Source: Thioalkalivibrio paradoxus ARh 1
Lineage (GTDB): Bacteria; Pseudomonadota; Gammaproteobacteria; Ectothiorhodospirales; Ectothiorhodospiraceae
NCBI RefSeq assembly: GCF_000227685.2
Contig: NZ_CP007029.1
Coordinates: 3,632,501 to 3,696,500 of the forward strand
DNA length: 64,000 nt
Direction of reading: 5' to 3'
The position numbers were made by a program, and so were the translations under genes. The notes beneath the pieces were generated by a model. That model ran no database searches and was not told where the DNA came from. It saw only the letters and a list, made by a program, of their open reading frames with translations. Shown piece by piece: positions 31,959-40,197 of this stretch; positions within the stretch are counted from its first letter, which is position 1, and each line of letters starts with the position of its first letter.

Positions 31959-32034
31959 ACGCTCGTGCCGGCACAGCGGATCACGAGCGATGACGATCGA
32001 TCCCGCGGCGACGCGCGCCGAGAGCGTGTTTCAC

Positions 32035-32232
32035 GCTAACTGTCATGGCCCGCGGCCACCCCCGATGATGAAAGAGGCGTAGGGGGAAAAGGCCGAAGGC
32101 CGTCATCCGCCATCCGGCGCCGGGGTCGCCGCAGGCGCCGGGGAGGCGCGAACGCCGTACGGCGGATGACGCTGCGCTTTTCCGCCCTACGGGTGGCCCG
32201 GAACACGAGACAGGCGGTGACTTTCACGCTAA
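32035..32232 (-). repeat. TTAGC-bounded 200-bp dispersed repeat, copy B
   Basis: This copy is in reverse orientation: it begins GCTAACTGTCATGGCC and ends CTTTCACGCTAA. It is more diverged than copy C in the centre (an AGGGGGAAAAGG block replaces AGGGCGGAAAAGG). It shares its terminal GCTAA with copy C, forming a head-to-tail tandem. A further partial terminus (TTTCACGCTAAC) stands at its left edge. Confidence 0.85.
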
Positions 32233-32432
32233 CTGTCATGGCCAGCGGCCACCCCCGATGATGAAAGAGGCATAGGCGTAGGGCGGCAGAGGCCGAAGGC
32301 CGTCATCCGCCAGCTGGCGCCCGGATTGCCGCGGGCGCCTGGGCACTGCGAACGCCGTACGGCGGATGACGCTGCGCTTTTCCGCCCTACGGGTCGCCCG
32401 GGACACGAGACAGGCCGTGACTTTCACGCTAA
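32228..32432 (-). repeat. TTAGC-bounded 200-bp dispersed repeat, copy C
   Basis: This is the second reverse-orientation unit of the tandem, very similar to copy A along its full length. It ends 9 bases before the grxC start codon, so the Shine-Dalgarno region of grxC (AAGGTTGGCGG) is the first sequence outside it. Copies B and C together fill the 483-base gap between yibN and grxC. Confidence 0.87.
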
Positions 32433-32441
32433 GGTTGGCGG

Positions 32442-32711
32442 ATGCAATTCCAGATCTATCTCTCCGAATTCTGCCCCTACTGCACGCTGGCACGCCAGCT
32501 GCTGGACCAGCTCGGGCACGCGTACCAGGTGATCCGCGTCGACATCGACCCCGAGCAGCGCCGCACGATGGAACGCCGCTCCGGGCGCGGCACGGTGCCG
32601 CAGATCTTCCTTGGTGACACCCATGTCGGCGGCTACGACGACCTGGCCGCGCTGCACCGCGCCGGGCGACTCGAGCAGCTGATCGCCAGCGCAGGCAGGC
32701 AGAGCGCATGA
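32442..32711 (+). CDS. grxC: Glutaredoxin 3
   Basis: The 89-residue cytoplasmic thiol-disulfide oxidoreductase has the dithiol active site CPYC at Cys 11/Cys 14, the cis-Pro segment TVPQIFLGD near 51 and the GGYDDLAALHRAG glutathione-binding region near 63. Size matches family members (82-90). It overlaps the thioredoxin gene by 4 bases (ATGA). Repeat copy C ends directly upstream. Confidence 0.95.
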   Translation: MQFQIYLSEFCPYCTLARQLLDQLGHAYQVIRVDIDPEQRRTMERRSGRGTVPQIFLGDTHVGGYDDLAALHRAGRLEQLIASAGRQSA

Positions 32712-33148
32712 ATGCCACTGCCGGCGCACATCGGGTCTGCCCGCACTGCGGCCAGGTGAACCGGGTCCCGGAGTCCCGCGCAGCCGGCGCCCGTTGCGGG
32801 GCCTGCCGCAGCCCGCTGTTCAGCGGCGAGCCGAGCCCGGTCGATCTGGCACGGCTGGAACGTTTCGTCAGCCGCGACCAGCGGCCTGTGCTGGTGGATT
32901 TCTGGGCACCGTGGTGCGCCCCCTGCCGGATGATGGCCCCGCAATTCGTCAGCGCGGCGCGGGAGCTCGAGCCCGCGATGCGCCTGCTGAAGCTCGACAC
33001 CGAGGCACACCCCGAGGCTGGCGCCCGATTCGCCATCCGCGGCATCCCGACGATGATTCTGTTTCATCACGGGCGCGAAAGCGCCCGCCAGAGCGGCGCG
33101 ATGTCGGCCAGCGACATCGTCGCCTGGGCGCGCGGCGCCGCGCGCTGA
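32708..33148 (+). CDS. trxC: Thioredoxin 2 with N-terminal zinc ribbon
   Basis: The 146-residue protein begins with a four-Cys zinc-binding module (CPHC at 11/14 and CGAC at 30/33) and then a thioredoxin domain with the active site WAPWCAPC (Cys 70/Cys 73) and cis-Pro in RGIPTMILF. This is the TrxC layout, a cytoplasmic thioredoxin linked to oxidative stress. It is translationally coupled to grxC and sits between grxC and secB, where many gammaproteobacteria have no gene. Confidence 0.95.
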   Translation: MNATAGAHRVCPHCGQVNRVPESRAAGARCGACRSPLFSGEPSPVDLARLERFVSRDQRPVLVDFWAPWCAPCRMMAPQFVSAARELEPAMRLLKLDTEAHPEAGARFAIRGIPTMILFHHGRESARQSGAMSASDIVAWARGAAR

Positions 33149-33189
33149 CCGCCCCTCCCCCTTACACCCCTTGCACGAGACGACCAGAC

Positions 33190-33729
33190 ATGGCTGAAGA
33201 GAACAACCCGAGCGCCAACACCAACTCAGGCACCCCGCCACCACAGGGGCAAGGTCCCGAGTTCACGATCCAGAAGCTCTACATCAAGGATTTGTCGTTC
33301 GAGGCGCCGTCTGCGCCCGGCATCTTTCTGAAGGAATGGAAGGGCGAGACCAACCTGCAGCTGAACACGAAGACCCGTACGCTGAACGAGCAGGATGGAG
33401 TCTACGAGGTGGAACTCGGCTTGACGGTCACGACCAAATCGCAGGACGAGACCGCCTACCTGGTCGAGGTCAAACAGGCCGGCGTGTTCGTCGCGCGCGG
33501 GTTTTCCCCGGAGCAGAAGGGCCACCTGTTCGGCGCGTACTGCCCGAACATCCTGTTCCCGTTCGCCCGCGAGGTCGTCGCCGACATGGTGCTGAAAGGG
33601 GGCTTCCCTCAGGTGCTGCTGCAACCGATCAACTTCGACGCGCTGTATGCGCAGCACCAGCAGGAACAACAGGCACAGCAGAACGCCCCCGCTGGCGCCC
33701 CCAGCCCTGCCGGCCCGGCGTCGGCCTGA
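33190..33729 (+). CDS. secB: Protein-export chaperone SecB
   Basis: The 179-residue tetrameric cytoplasmic chaperone keeps preproteins unfolded and delivers them to SecA. After a low-complexity start, the core FTIQKLYIKDLSFEAPSAP and HLFGAYCPNILFPFAREVV are unmistakable family motifs. The C-terminal tail after about 150 is Gln/Ala/Pro-rich and lacks the zinc-binding-like tail of enteric SecB. ATG 33190 lies 41 bases after trxC. Confidence 0.95.
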   Translation: MAEENNPSANTNSGTPPPQGQGPEFTIQKLYIKDLSFEAPSAPGIFLKEWKGETNLQLNTKTRTLNEQDGVYEVELGLTVTTKSQDETAYLVEVKQAGVFVARGFSPEQKGHLFGAYCPNILFPFAREVVADMVLKGGFPQVLLQPINFDALYAQHQQEQQAQQNAPAGAPSPAGPASA

Positions 33730-33775
33730 GGTGCTGGCGGCCGCCCCCTGGGACCACGCACCGCGCTGACCGGCG

Positions 33776-34798
33776 ATGGACACGCACCGCAGGGCCGACC
33801 GCGCACCTCGGGTCGCCGTTCTTGGCGCAGGTTCCTGGGGCACGGCGCTCGCGCTGCAGGCCGCGCGCCTGCATCCGGACGTGGTCCTGTGGGCCCGCGA
33901 CCCCGAACATGCCGAACGGCTCGAGCAGCGCCGGGAGAACACGCGGTATCTGCCCGGGGTCTCGTTTCCCGGCTCGCTGCATGTGGTTTCCGACCGCGAT
34001 CGGGCGATCGCCGGCCGCGACCTGATCCTGGTCACGGTGCCGACCGGCGGGTTCCGCGAGACCCTGCGCTGGATCGCCCCCCGGATCCAGCCCGAGCAGC
34101 GCATCGCCTGGGCCACCAAGGGCCTCGAGATGGCCACCGGCGCCTGGCTCCACGAGATCCTGGAGCAGGAGATTCCCGGCCATGCCCCGGCGGTGCTCTC
34201 GGGGCCGTCGTTTGCCGCCGAGGTGGCACGCGAACAGCCGACGGCGATGACCGTCGCCGCGTCCGAGCCCGGATTGGCCAAGCTGGTCGTCACCGCGTTC
34301 CACGGGCAGGCCATGCGCCTCTACCGCAATGCCGACGTGCTCGGTGTCGAACTCGGAGGCGCTTTCAAGAACGTGTTCGCGATCGCGGCCGGCATCTCCG
34401 ACGGTGCCGGCTTCGGCGCCAATGCCCGTGCCGCGCTGATGACGCGCGGGCTGGCGGAACTGCAGCGGCTCGGAGCCGCGGTGGGTGCACGACCGCAGAC
34501 ATTGACCGGACTGTCCGGCCTCGGCGACCTGATCCTCACCTGTACCGACGATCAGTCGCGCAACCGCCGGCTGGGGCTGTTCCTCGGCCAGGGATACGAT
34601 CTGGAAACGGCGCGGCGTCGGATCGGCCAGGCCGTGGAAGGCGCCGAAACCGCGCGGGTGGCCATCGAGCGGGCGCAACAGGCCGGCGTCGAGATGCCGA
34701 TTTGCGCCGAGGTTCATGCGGTGCTGTACCAGGGCCGGCCGGTTCGCGAAACCGCGCGCCGCCTGCTCGAACGCGACCCGGTAGCCGAAGACGAATAG
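33776..34798 (+). CDS. gpsA: NAD(P)-dependent glycerol-3-phosphate dehydrogenase
   Basis: The 340-residue cytoplasmic enzyme reduces dihydroxyacetone phosphate to sn-glycerol-3-phosphate for phospholipid synthesis. The dinucleotide-binding VAVLGAGSWGTALAL is at 13-27, ATKGLE near 116-121, VLSGPSFAAEVA near 139-150 and the catalytic Lys in LGGAFKNVFAIAAGI near 196-210. A short charged leader precedes the Rossmann strand. It follows secB as in the E. coli secB-gpsA pair. Confidence 0.96.
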   Translation: MDTHRRADRAPRVAVLGAGSWGTALALQAARLHPDVVLWARDPEHAERLEQRRENTRYLPGVSFPGSLHVVSDRDRAIAGRDLILVTVPTGGFRETLRWIAPRIQPEQRIAWATKGLEMATGAWLHEILEQEIPGHAPAVLSGPSFAAEVAREQPTAMTVAASEPGLAKLVVTAFHGQAMRLYRNADVLGVELGGAFKNVFAIAAGISDGAGFGANARAALMTRGLAELQRLGAAVGARPQTLTGLSGLGDLILTCTDDQSRNRRLGLFLGQGYDLETARRRIGQAVEGAETARVAIERAQQAGVEMPICAEVHAVLYQGRPVRETARRLLERDPVAEDE

Positions 34799-34896
34799 CC
34801 CGGCAGTTCCAGAGCCGCCACCGCGCAGCGCTGGCCTTCCCGAGATCCGCGCTGAAACGGGTATTCCGCGCGCAGGCGACCCGCGGCGCGAGACCG

Positions 34897-35361
34897 TCAG
34901 ACGCTGCCGGGAAACCCCAACTGGCGCCAGGCCTCGAACACGACGACCGCGACCGCGTTGGAGAGATTCAGGCTGCGGCTCTGCGCCCGCATCGGGATGC
35001 GCAGGCGCCGCTCTTCCGGAAATCGTTCGAGCACCGGCCCGGGCAAACCGCGGGTCTCGGGGCCGAACAGAAAACCGTCGCCGGGCGCGAAGGCAGGCGC
35101 ATCGTGGCGGCGATGCGCTCGCGTGGTCAATGCGAACAGACGCGTGACGGTTCCGGTCTTCAGACAGGCGGCCAGGCTCGGGTACTCGTGAACCGCGCTG
35201 AATTCGCGATAGTCCAGGCCCGCACGGCGCAGCCGCCGTTCGTCGAGCGTGAAGCCCAGCGGGTGGATCAGGTGAAGCCGGGCGCCCGTATTCGCGGCCA
35301 GGCGGATGATGTTGCCGGTGTTCGGCGGGATCTCGGGCTCGAACAGTACGATATGCAGCAT
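34897..35361 (-). CDS. trmL: tRNA (cytidine/uridine-2'-O)-methyltransferase TrmL
   Basis: The 154-residue SPOUT-class enzyme methylates the wobble ribose of tRNA-Leu isoacceptors. Motif 1 is [17 protein letters not shown] at 9-25, with [12 protein letters not shown] near 95-106 and the knot-forming C-terminus [19 protein letters not shown] near 126-144. Length equals typical TrmL (155-160). It converges on gpsA, with about 98 bases between the stops; its upstream side abuts the repeat-rich 610-base gap before ntrC. Confidence 0.95.
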   Translation of the reverse strand: MLHIVLFEPEIPPNTGNIIRLAANTGARLHLIHPLGFTLDERRLRRAGLDYREFSAVHEYPSLAACLKTGTVTRLFALTTRAHRRHDAPAFAPGDGFLFGPETRGLPGPVLERFPEERRLRIPMRAQSRSLNLSNAVAVVVFEAWRQLGFPGSV

Positions 35362-35470
35362 GGCTCAGGATTTCCCGGTTCCCTACCTGGAGACGAAATT
35401 CTGCGCCAGCCTACGCTTCTTGCGGGGCCGGGGTCGCGACCACGAACTGCGGTCGCCCACGTAAAAAAAC

Positions 35471-35548
35471 AGCCACGGAAGAACACGGAAATCACGGAAG
35501 ATGAACCGGATCAGCCTTTTTCCGTGCCTGTCCGTGCTTTCCGTGGCT
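35471..35548. repeat. CACGGAA-type palindromic repeat
   Basis: A 78-base segment contains three CACGGAA motifs on the left (within 35471-35499) and three TTCCGTG/TCCGTG motifs on the right (35519-35548). The outer arms AGCCACGGAA and TTCCGTGGCT are perfectly complementary. It lies between trmL and repeat copy D. Such ACGGAAA-rich palindromes are common intergenic repeats in proteobacteria (recalled, not searched). Confidence 0.7.
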
Positions 35549-35604
35549 GGCATTTTCATGTTGCGGGGTGGCCGTTGGCACAGGCGTTGAGGCGAAAGAA
35601 CCCG

Positions 35605-35783
35605 CGTCGCGTCCCGGACGACACGTAGGGCGGAATAGCGCAGCGTCATCCGCCGTACGGCGTTCGCGCCTGCTTGGCGCCTGCGGCAACCCCGGCGCCA
35701 GCTGGCGGATGACGGCCTTCGGCCTTTTCCGCCCTACGCCTCTTTCATCATCGGGGGTGGCCGCATAGGCCATGGTAGTTAGC
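35605..35783 (+). repeat. TTAGC-bounded 200-bp dispersed repeat, copy D
   Basis: Forward-orientation copy with a degenerate left end (the TTAGCGTGAAAGTC terminus is not recognisable) but an intact palindromic core (GTAGGGCGGAATAG to CTTTTCCGCCCTAC) and the right terminus GGTAGTTAGC. It joins copy E head-to-tail, sharing TTAGC at 35779-35783. Confidence 0.82.
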
Positions 35784-35971
35784 GTGAAAGTCACGGCCTG
35801 TCTCGTGTCCCTGGCGACCCGTAGGGCGGAAAAGCGCAGCGTCATCCGCCGTACGGCGTTCGCAATGCCCAGGCGCCCGCGGCAATCCGGGCGCCAGCTG
35901 GCGGATGACGGCCTTCGGCCTTTTCCGCCCTACGCTTCTTTCAACATCGGGGTGGCCGCTGGCCATGAGAG

Positions 35972-35976
<5 letters not shown>
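35779..35976 (+). repeat. TTAGC-bounded 200-bp dispersed repeat, copy E
   Basis: Forward-orientation copy nearly identical to copy A. Its right terminus is changed from AGTTAGC to AGTCAGC, and the TCA of that terminus is the reverse complement of the ntrC stop codon. Copies D and E plus the CACGGAA palindrome account for most of the 610-base gap between trmL and ntrC. Confidence 0.85.
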
Positions 35977-37401
<1,425 letters not shown>

Positions 37402-37405
<4 letters not shown>

Positions 37406-38484
37406 TGCTCGCTCTCCAGGGGCAGCAACACGTCGAAGTCGGTGCATCCCGGCCGCGAATGGCACTCGATCAGGCCATTGTTGAGCTGCACCAGGCTCTG
37501 CGCGATCGGCAAGCCCAGTCCGGTACCCGATGCGTGGCCGGTCACCATCGGAAAGAAGATGCGTTCGCGGATCTCTTCGGGAATGCCAGGGCCGTTGTCG
37601 CGTACCCGCAGGCGCGCCACCAACCGGTGGCGTTCGCCGGAGATCGTGTACTGGCGCAGGATCCGGGTCATCAGGCGGATCTCGCCGTGATCGCCGAGTG
37701 CCTGCAGCGCGTTCTGCACCAGATTGAGGGTCGCCTGCACCAGCATGTCGCGGTCCGCCAAGACCTCGGGAATGCTCGGGTCGTAATCGGCGGTGATCCG
37801 AAGATTCAGCGGCAGCTGCACGCTGACCAGCCCGCGCACGTGCTCGAGCACCTCATGCACGTTCACCGGCTCTCGGCGGGGCAGATTGTTCGGCCCCAGC
37901 ATGCGGTCGACCAGACCGCGCAGGCGGTCCGCCTCGCGGATGATGATCCGCGTGTATTCGCGCAGTGCAGGGTCGTCCACCTCGCTGGCGAGCAGCTGCG
38001 CCGCACCGCGCAACCCGCCCAGCGGATTCTTGATCTCGTGTGCGAGCCCGCGGGTCACCGCCCGGCTGATCGACTGCTGCTGGCGCAGCTGGTCTTCCTG
38101 GCTAATCCGCTGCTGGCGATCGATGGCGGTGAGCTCGATCAGCAGGCGCGCGGACGACGTCGCATCGTGCAGCGGCGAGACGACCAGGTCGGCAAGGAAC
38201 TCGCTGGCGCGCAACGGCTGCAGGCGGCGTGCGCGCAGCGTCATCGGGTGGTCCAGGGTCATCGCATGCTGCAGCTGTCCGGTCAGGTTCCGGTCGAGGC
38301 GCAGCGACTGGCCGAGTGGTCCCCCCACCACACGTTCCCGGCTGAGCCCGAGCAACACTTCGGCCGCCGAGTTGACCGCAAGCAGCCGCAGCCGATCGTC
38401 GGTGACCAGCACGGCGGTCGACAGGTCGTCCCACCACGAACAGACGTCCGCGCCGGACAGGGGTGGATCAGCATGGGCATTCAT
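37402..38484 (-). CDS. ntrB: Nitrogen-regulation sensor kinase NtrB (GlnL)
   Basis: The 360-residue soluble kinase/phosphatase controls NtrC in response to the PII protein. A PAS domain (about 18-125) precedes the phospho-acceptor His in RGLAHEIKNPLGGLRGA near 148, then the N box LVQNALQALGD and the G boxes RVRDNGPGIP and GTGLGLPIAQSLV. Length is close to E. coli NtrB (349). ATG 38484 was chosen because longer readings run back through the NtrC sites. It is coupled to ntrC. Confidence 0.96.
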
Positions 38485-38597
38485 CAAAGGGGACCAAGCA
38501 GGAACTGCGCCAGGATCTCGCGCCCCTGGCCTGCGCCATCGGCTTGCCGATCCGGCGCCGGAGGCGCGCAGCACGTGCAGGCTCTGGCGACATGATA

Positions 38598-38612
38598 GCA
38601 CCAACCTGGTGC
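38598..38612. promoter_or_regulatory. NtrC operator site 1 upstream of ntrB
   Basis: GCACC-N5-GGTGC is a perfect match to the core of the NtrC dyad (TGCACC-N5-GGTGCA). The minus-strand hexamer TATCAT (38592-38597) directly abuts it and could be the -10 box of ntrBC, so binding here would repress transcription, as known for the E. coli glnL promoter. The site is about 114 bases upstream of the ntrB start. Confidence 0.78.
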
Positions 38613-38629
38613 GATCCACGCAGCGACTT

Positions 38630-38644
38630 GCACCAGATTGGTGC
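38630..38644. promoter_or_regulatory. NtrC operator site 2 upstream of ntrB
   Basis: A second perfect GCACC-N5-GGTGC dyad lies 32 bases (about three helical turns) from site 1. It also has a preceding T (TTGCACC). Its last base is also the final base of the stop codon of the upstream DUF4124 gene. Two phased sites favour cooperative NtrC binding. Confidence 0.78.
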
Positions 38645-38988
38645 TACTGGTCGCGGATGCTGTGCCGATCCCGTGTCGCCGGCTCGAGTTCGCCCGGATC
38701 GGCGTCGACCGGAGCCGCATGTTCGGGCTCCTCCGGCAAGGGCCGCACCGGCCTGCGCAGGATCTCCTCGGCATCCGGCAACGGCAGCGCACCCATCGGC
38801 TCACGAACCTCGATCCGTTCCGAATCGCTGCCGCTCGGTGGCCGATCCCCGAACTGCGGCGTTCCGTCCGGACCGGTCCAGCGATAAACGTCGGCGGCAG
38901 CCCCTGGCGGCGCCCCCAGCAGCGCCAGGAGGACCCCGAAGGGGAGGGCCAGCCTCCCCTTCCGAATCACCAGGTGAACAGAATCCAT
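38644..38988 (-). CDS. DUF4124-domain small exported protein
   Basis: The 114-residue protein has a hydrophobic N-terminal signal (about 11-29; LALPFGVLLALLGAPPGAAA) followed by the DUF4124 core ADVYRWTGPDGTPQFGDRPP and a Glu/Pro-rich tail. DUF4124 proteins are periplasmic and of unknown function; one is often found between glnA and ntrBC in gammaproteobacteria, which matches this position. The start at 38988 overlaps the upstream DUF2782 gene by 22 bases. glnA itself is not in the window. Confidence 0.82.
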   Translation of the reverse strand: MDSVHLVIRKGRLALPFGVLLALLGAPPGAAADVYRWTGPDGTPQFGDRPPSGSDSERIEVREPMGALPLPDAEEILRRPVRPLPEEPEHAAPVDADPGELEPATRDRHSIRDQ

Positions 38989-39329
38989 TGCGGCGGCACG
39001 AAATCGGGGCCCAGACCGGGCCGGCGGGTATCGAGCATACCGTCGCCGGTGGTGTCGAGCAGATAGTAGGGGCGCCCGTAGCGGGGGATCACCTCGACCA
39101 TGAACAGGCGCCCGCCGAACCGGTATTCCCGGATCAGCCCGTCGCGCCGCTCGATCAGCGTGATGTCGGCCTCCTCGAGCCGCTGCAGCTGCCGGGCGCG
39201 CTCGTCGAGCACCGGCGGCGGCGCGTCGGCGGCCATTTCCGGCGGTGGCGGAGCATCGCTCCACTCCTGTGCCCAGGTAGCCGGGAAGGCGATCAGGCCC
39301 GCCAGGGCCGCGAACAGGATCCAGCGCAT
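38967..39329 (-). CDS. DUF2782-domain small exported protein
   Basis: The 120-residue protein has a signal peptide (about 1-20, MRWILFAALAGLIAFPATWA) and the DUF2782 pattern: ITLIERRDGLIREYRFGGRL near 56, FMVEVIPRYGRPYYLLDTTGDGML and a terminal PPQWILFTW. The family is gammaproteobacterial and uncharacterised; its usual neighbour is polA, which begins less than 1 kb away on the other strand. It lies 1 base from the end of the LOG gene and overlaps DUF4124. Confidence 0.85.
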   Translation of the reverse strand: MRWILFAALAGLIAFPATWAQEWSDAPPPPEMAADAPPPVLDERARQLQRLEEADITLIERRDGLIREYRFGGRLFMVEVIPRYGRPYYLLDTTGDGMLDTRRPGLGPDFVPPQWILFTW

Positions 39330-39330
39330 T

Positions 39331-40083
39331 TCAGAGCTCCATCAGGCGTTGCTTTTCCTCTGCCGAGGGCTCGAAGCTGCGTGCCTCGTAGTACTCGAAG
39401 ATGGCGTTGACCGCGGCCTCGGGAGTGTCTACCAGCGAGTATAACGCCAAGTCGCCGGTCGAGATCGTGCCGCGGGGGACCAGCGTCTGCTCGAACCAGT
39501 CCAGCAGGCCGCGCCAGAACGCGGTTCCGACCAGCACGATCGGGATCCGGCGCGACTTTCCGGTCTGAACCAGGGTCAGGATCTCGGCCAGTTCGTCGAG
39601 GGTGCCGAAGCCGCCGGGCAGCACCACGTAGGCGGACGCGTATTTGACGAACATCACCTTGCGTGCGAAAAAGTGCCGGAACCCCAGGCCGATGTCCTGA
39701 TACGGATTGGCCTGCTGTTCGTGCGGCAGCTGGATGTTCAGACCGATGCTCGGCGATTTCCCCGCGAACGCCCCCTTGTTCGCCGCCTCCATAATGCCCG
39801 GACCGCCGCCACTGACCACCGCGAAACCGGAATCCGACAACTGGCGCGCGATCTCCTCGGCAAGCAGGTAGTCCGGGTGTCCCGGCGGAATCCTGGCCGA
39901 ACCGAAGACACTCACCGACGGCTTGATCCGCGCGAGCCGTTCGAAGCCCTCGACGAACTCGGCCATGATCTGGAAGATCTTCCAGCTTTCCCGGGTCAGC
40001 TCGGAATCGTCGATCGGCGCCAGTCCGGGATGATGGGCGCGCTCGCTGGTCGGGTCTGGAAGGGCACTGGCATCCTTTTTCAT
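39331..40083 (-). CDS. LOG-family (TIGR00730) nucleotide monophosphate phosphoribohydrolase
   Basis: The 250-residue Rossmann-fold protein has SVSVFGSARIPPGHPDY near 56-72, VVSGGGPGIMEAANKGAF near 92-109 and the family motif PGGFGTLDE near 157-165. LOG proteins hydrolyse nucleoside 5'-monophosphates to base plus ribose-5-phosphate (cytokinin-activating in plants, PpnN-like in bacteria). The start ATG 40083 avoids a long shadow extension antisense to polA. It is divergent from polA by 114 bases. Confidence 0.88.
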   Translation of the reverse strand: MKKDASALPDPTSERAHHPGLAPIDDSELTRESWKIFQIMAEFVEGFERLARIKPSVSVFGSARIPPGHPDYLLAEEIARQLSDSGFAVVSGGGPGIMEAANKGAFAGKSPSIGLNIQLPHEQQANPYQDIGLGFRHFFARKVMFVKYASAYVVLPGGFGTLDELAEILTLVQTGKSRRIPIVLVGTAFWRGLLDWFEQTLVPRGTISTGDLALYSLVDTPEAAVNAIFEYYEARSFEPSAEEKQRLMEL

Positions 40084-40197
40084 CGCGCTAGCGTAGCGCT
40101 GGTTCGACTCACCGACAAACCGCCGGGCCCGCGCGGCGGTTCCCGGTGGGGACGGCAACGCAGTACACTCGGGCCGACACCCAGCGAACCCGATCCG

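Noticed and set aside
32027-32035. TGTTTCACG, identical to a parS half-site
   Set aside because: The other half (CTAACTG) does not complete the palindrome, and the sequence is the terminus of the TTAGC repeat family.
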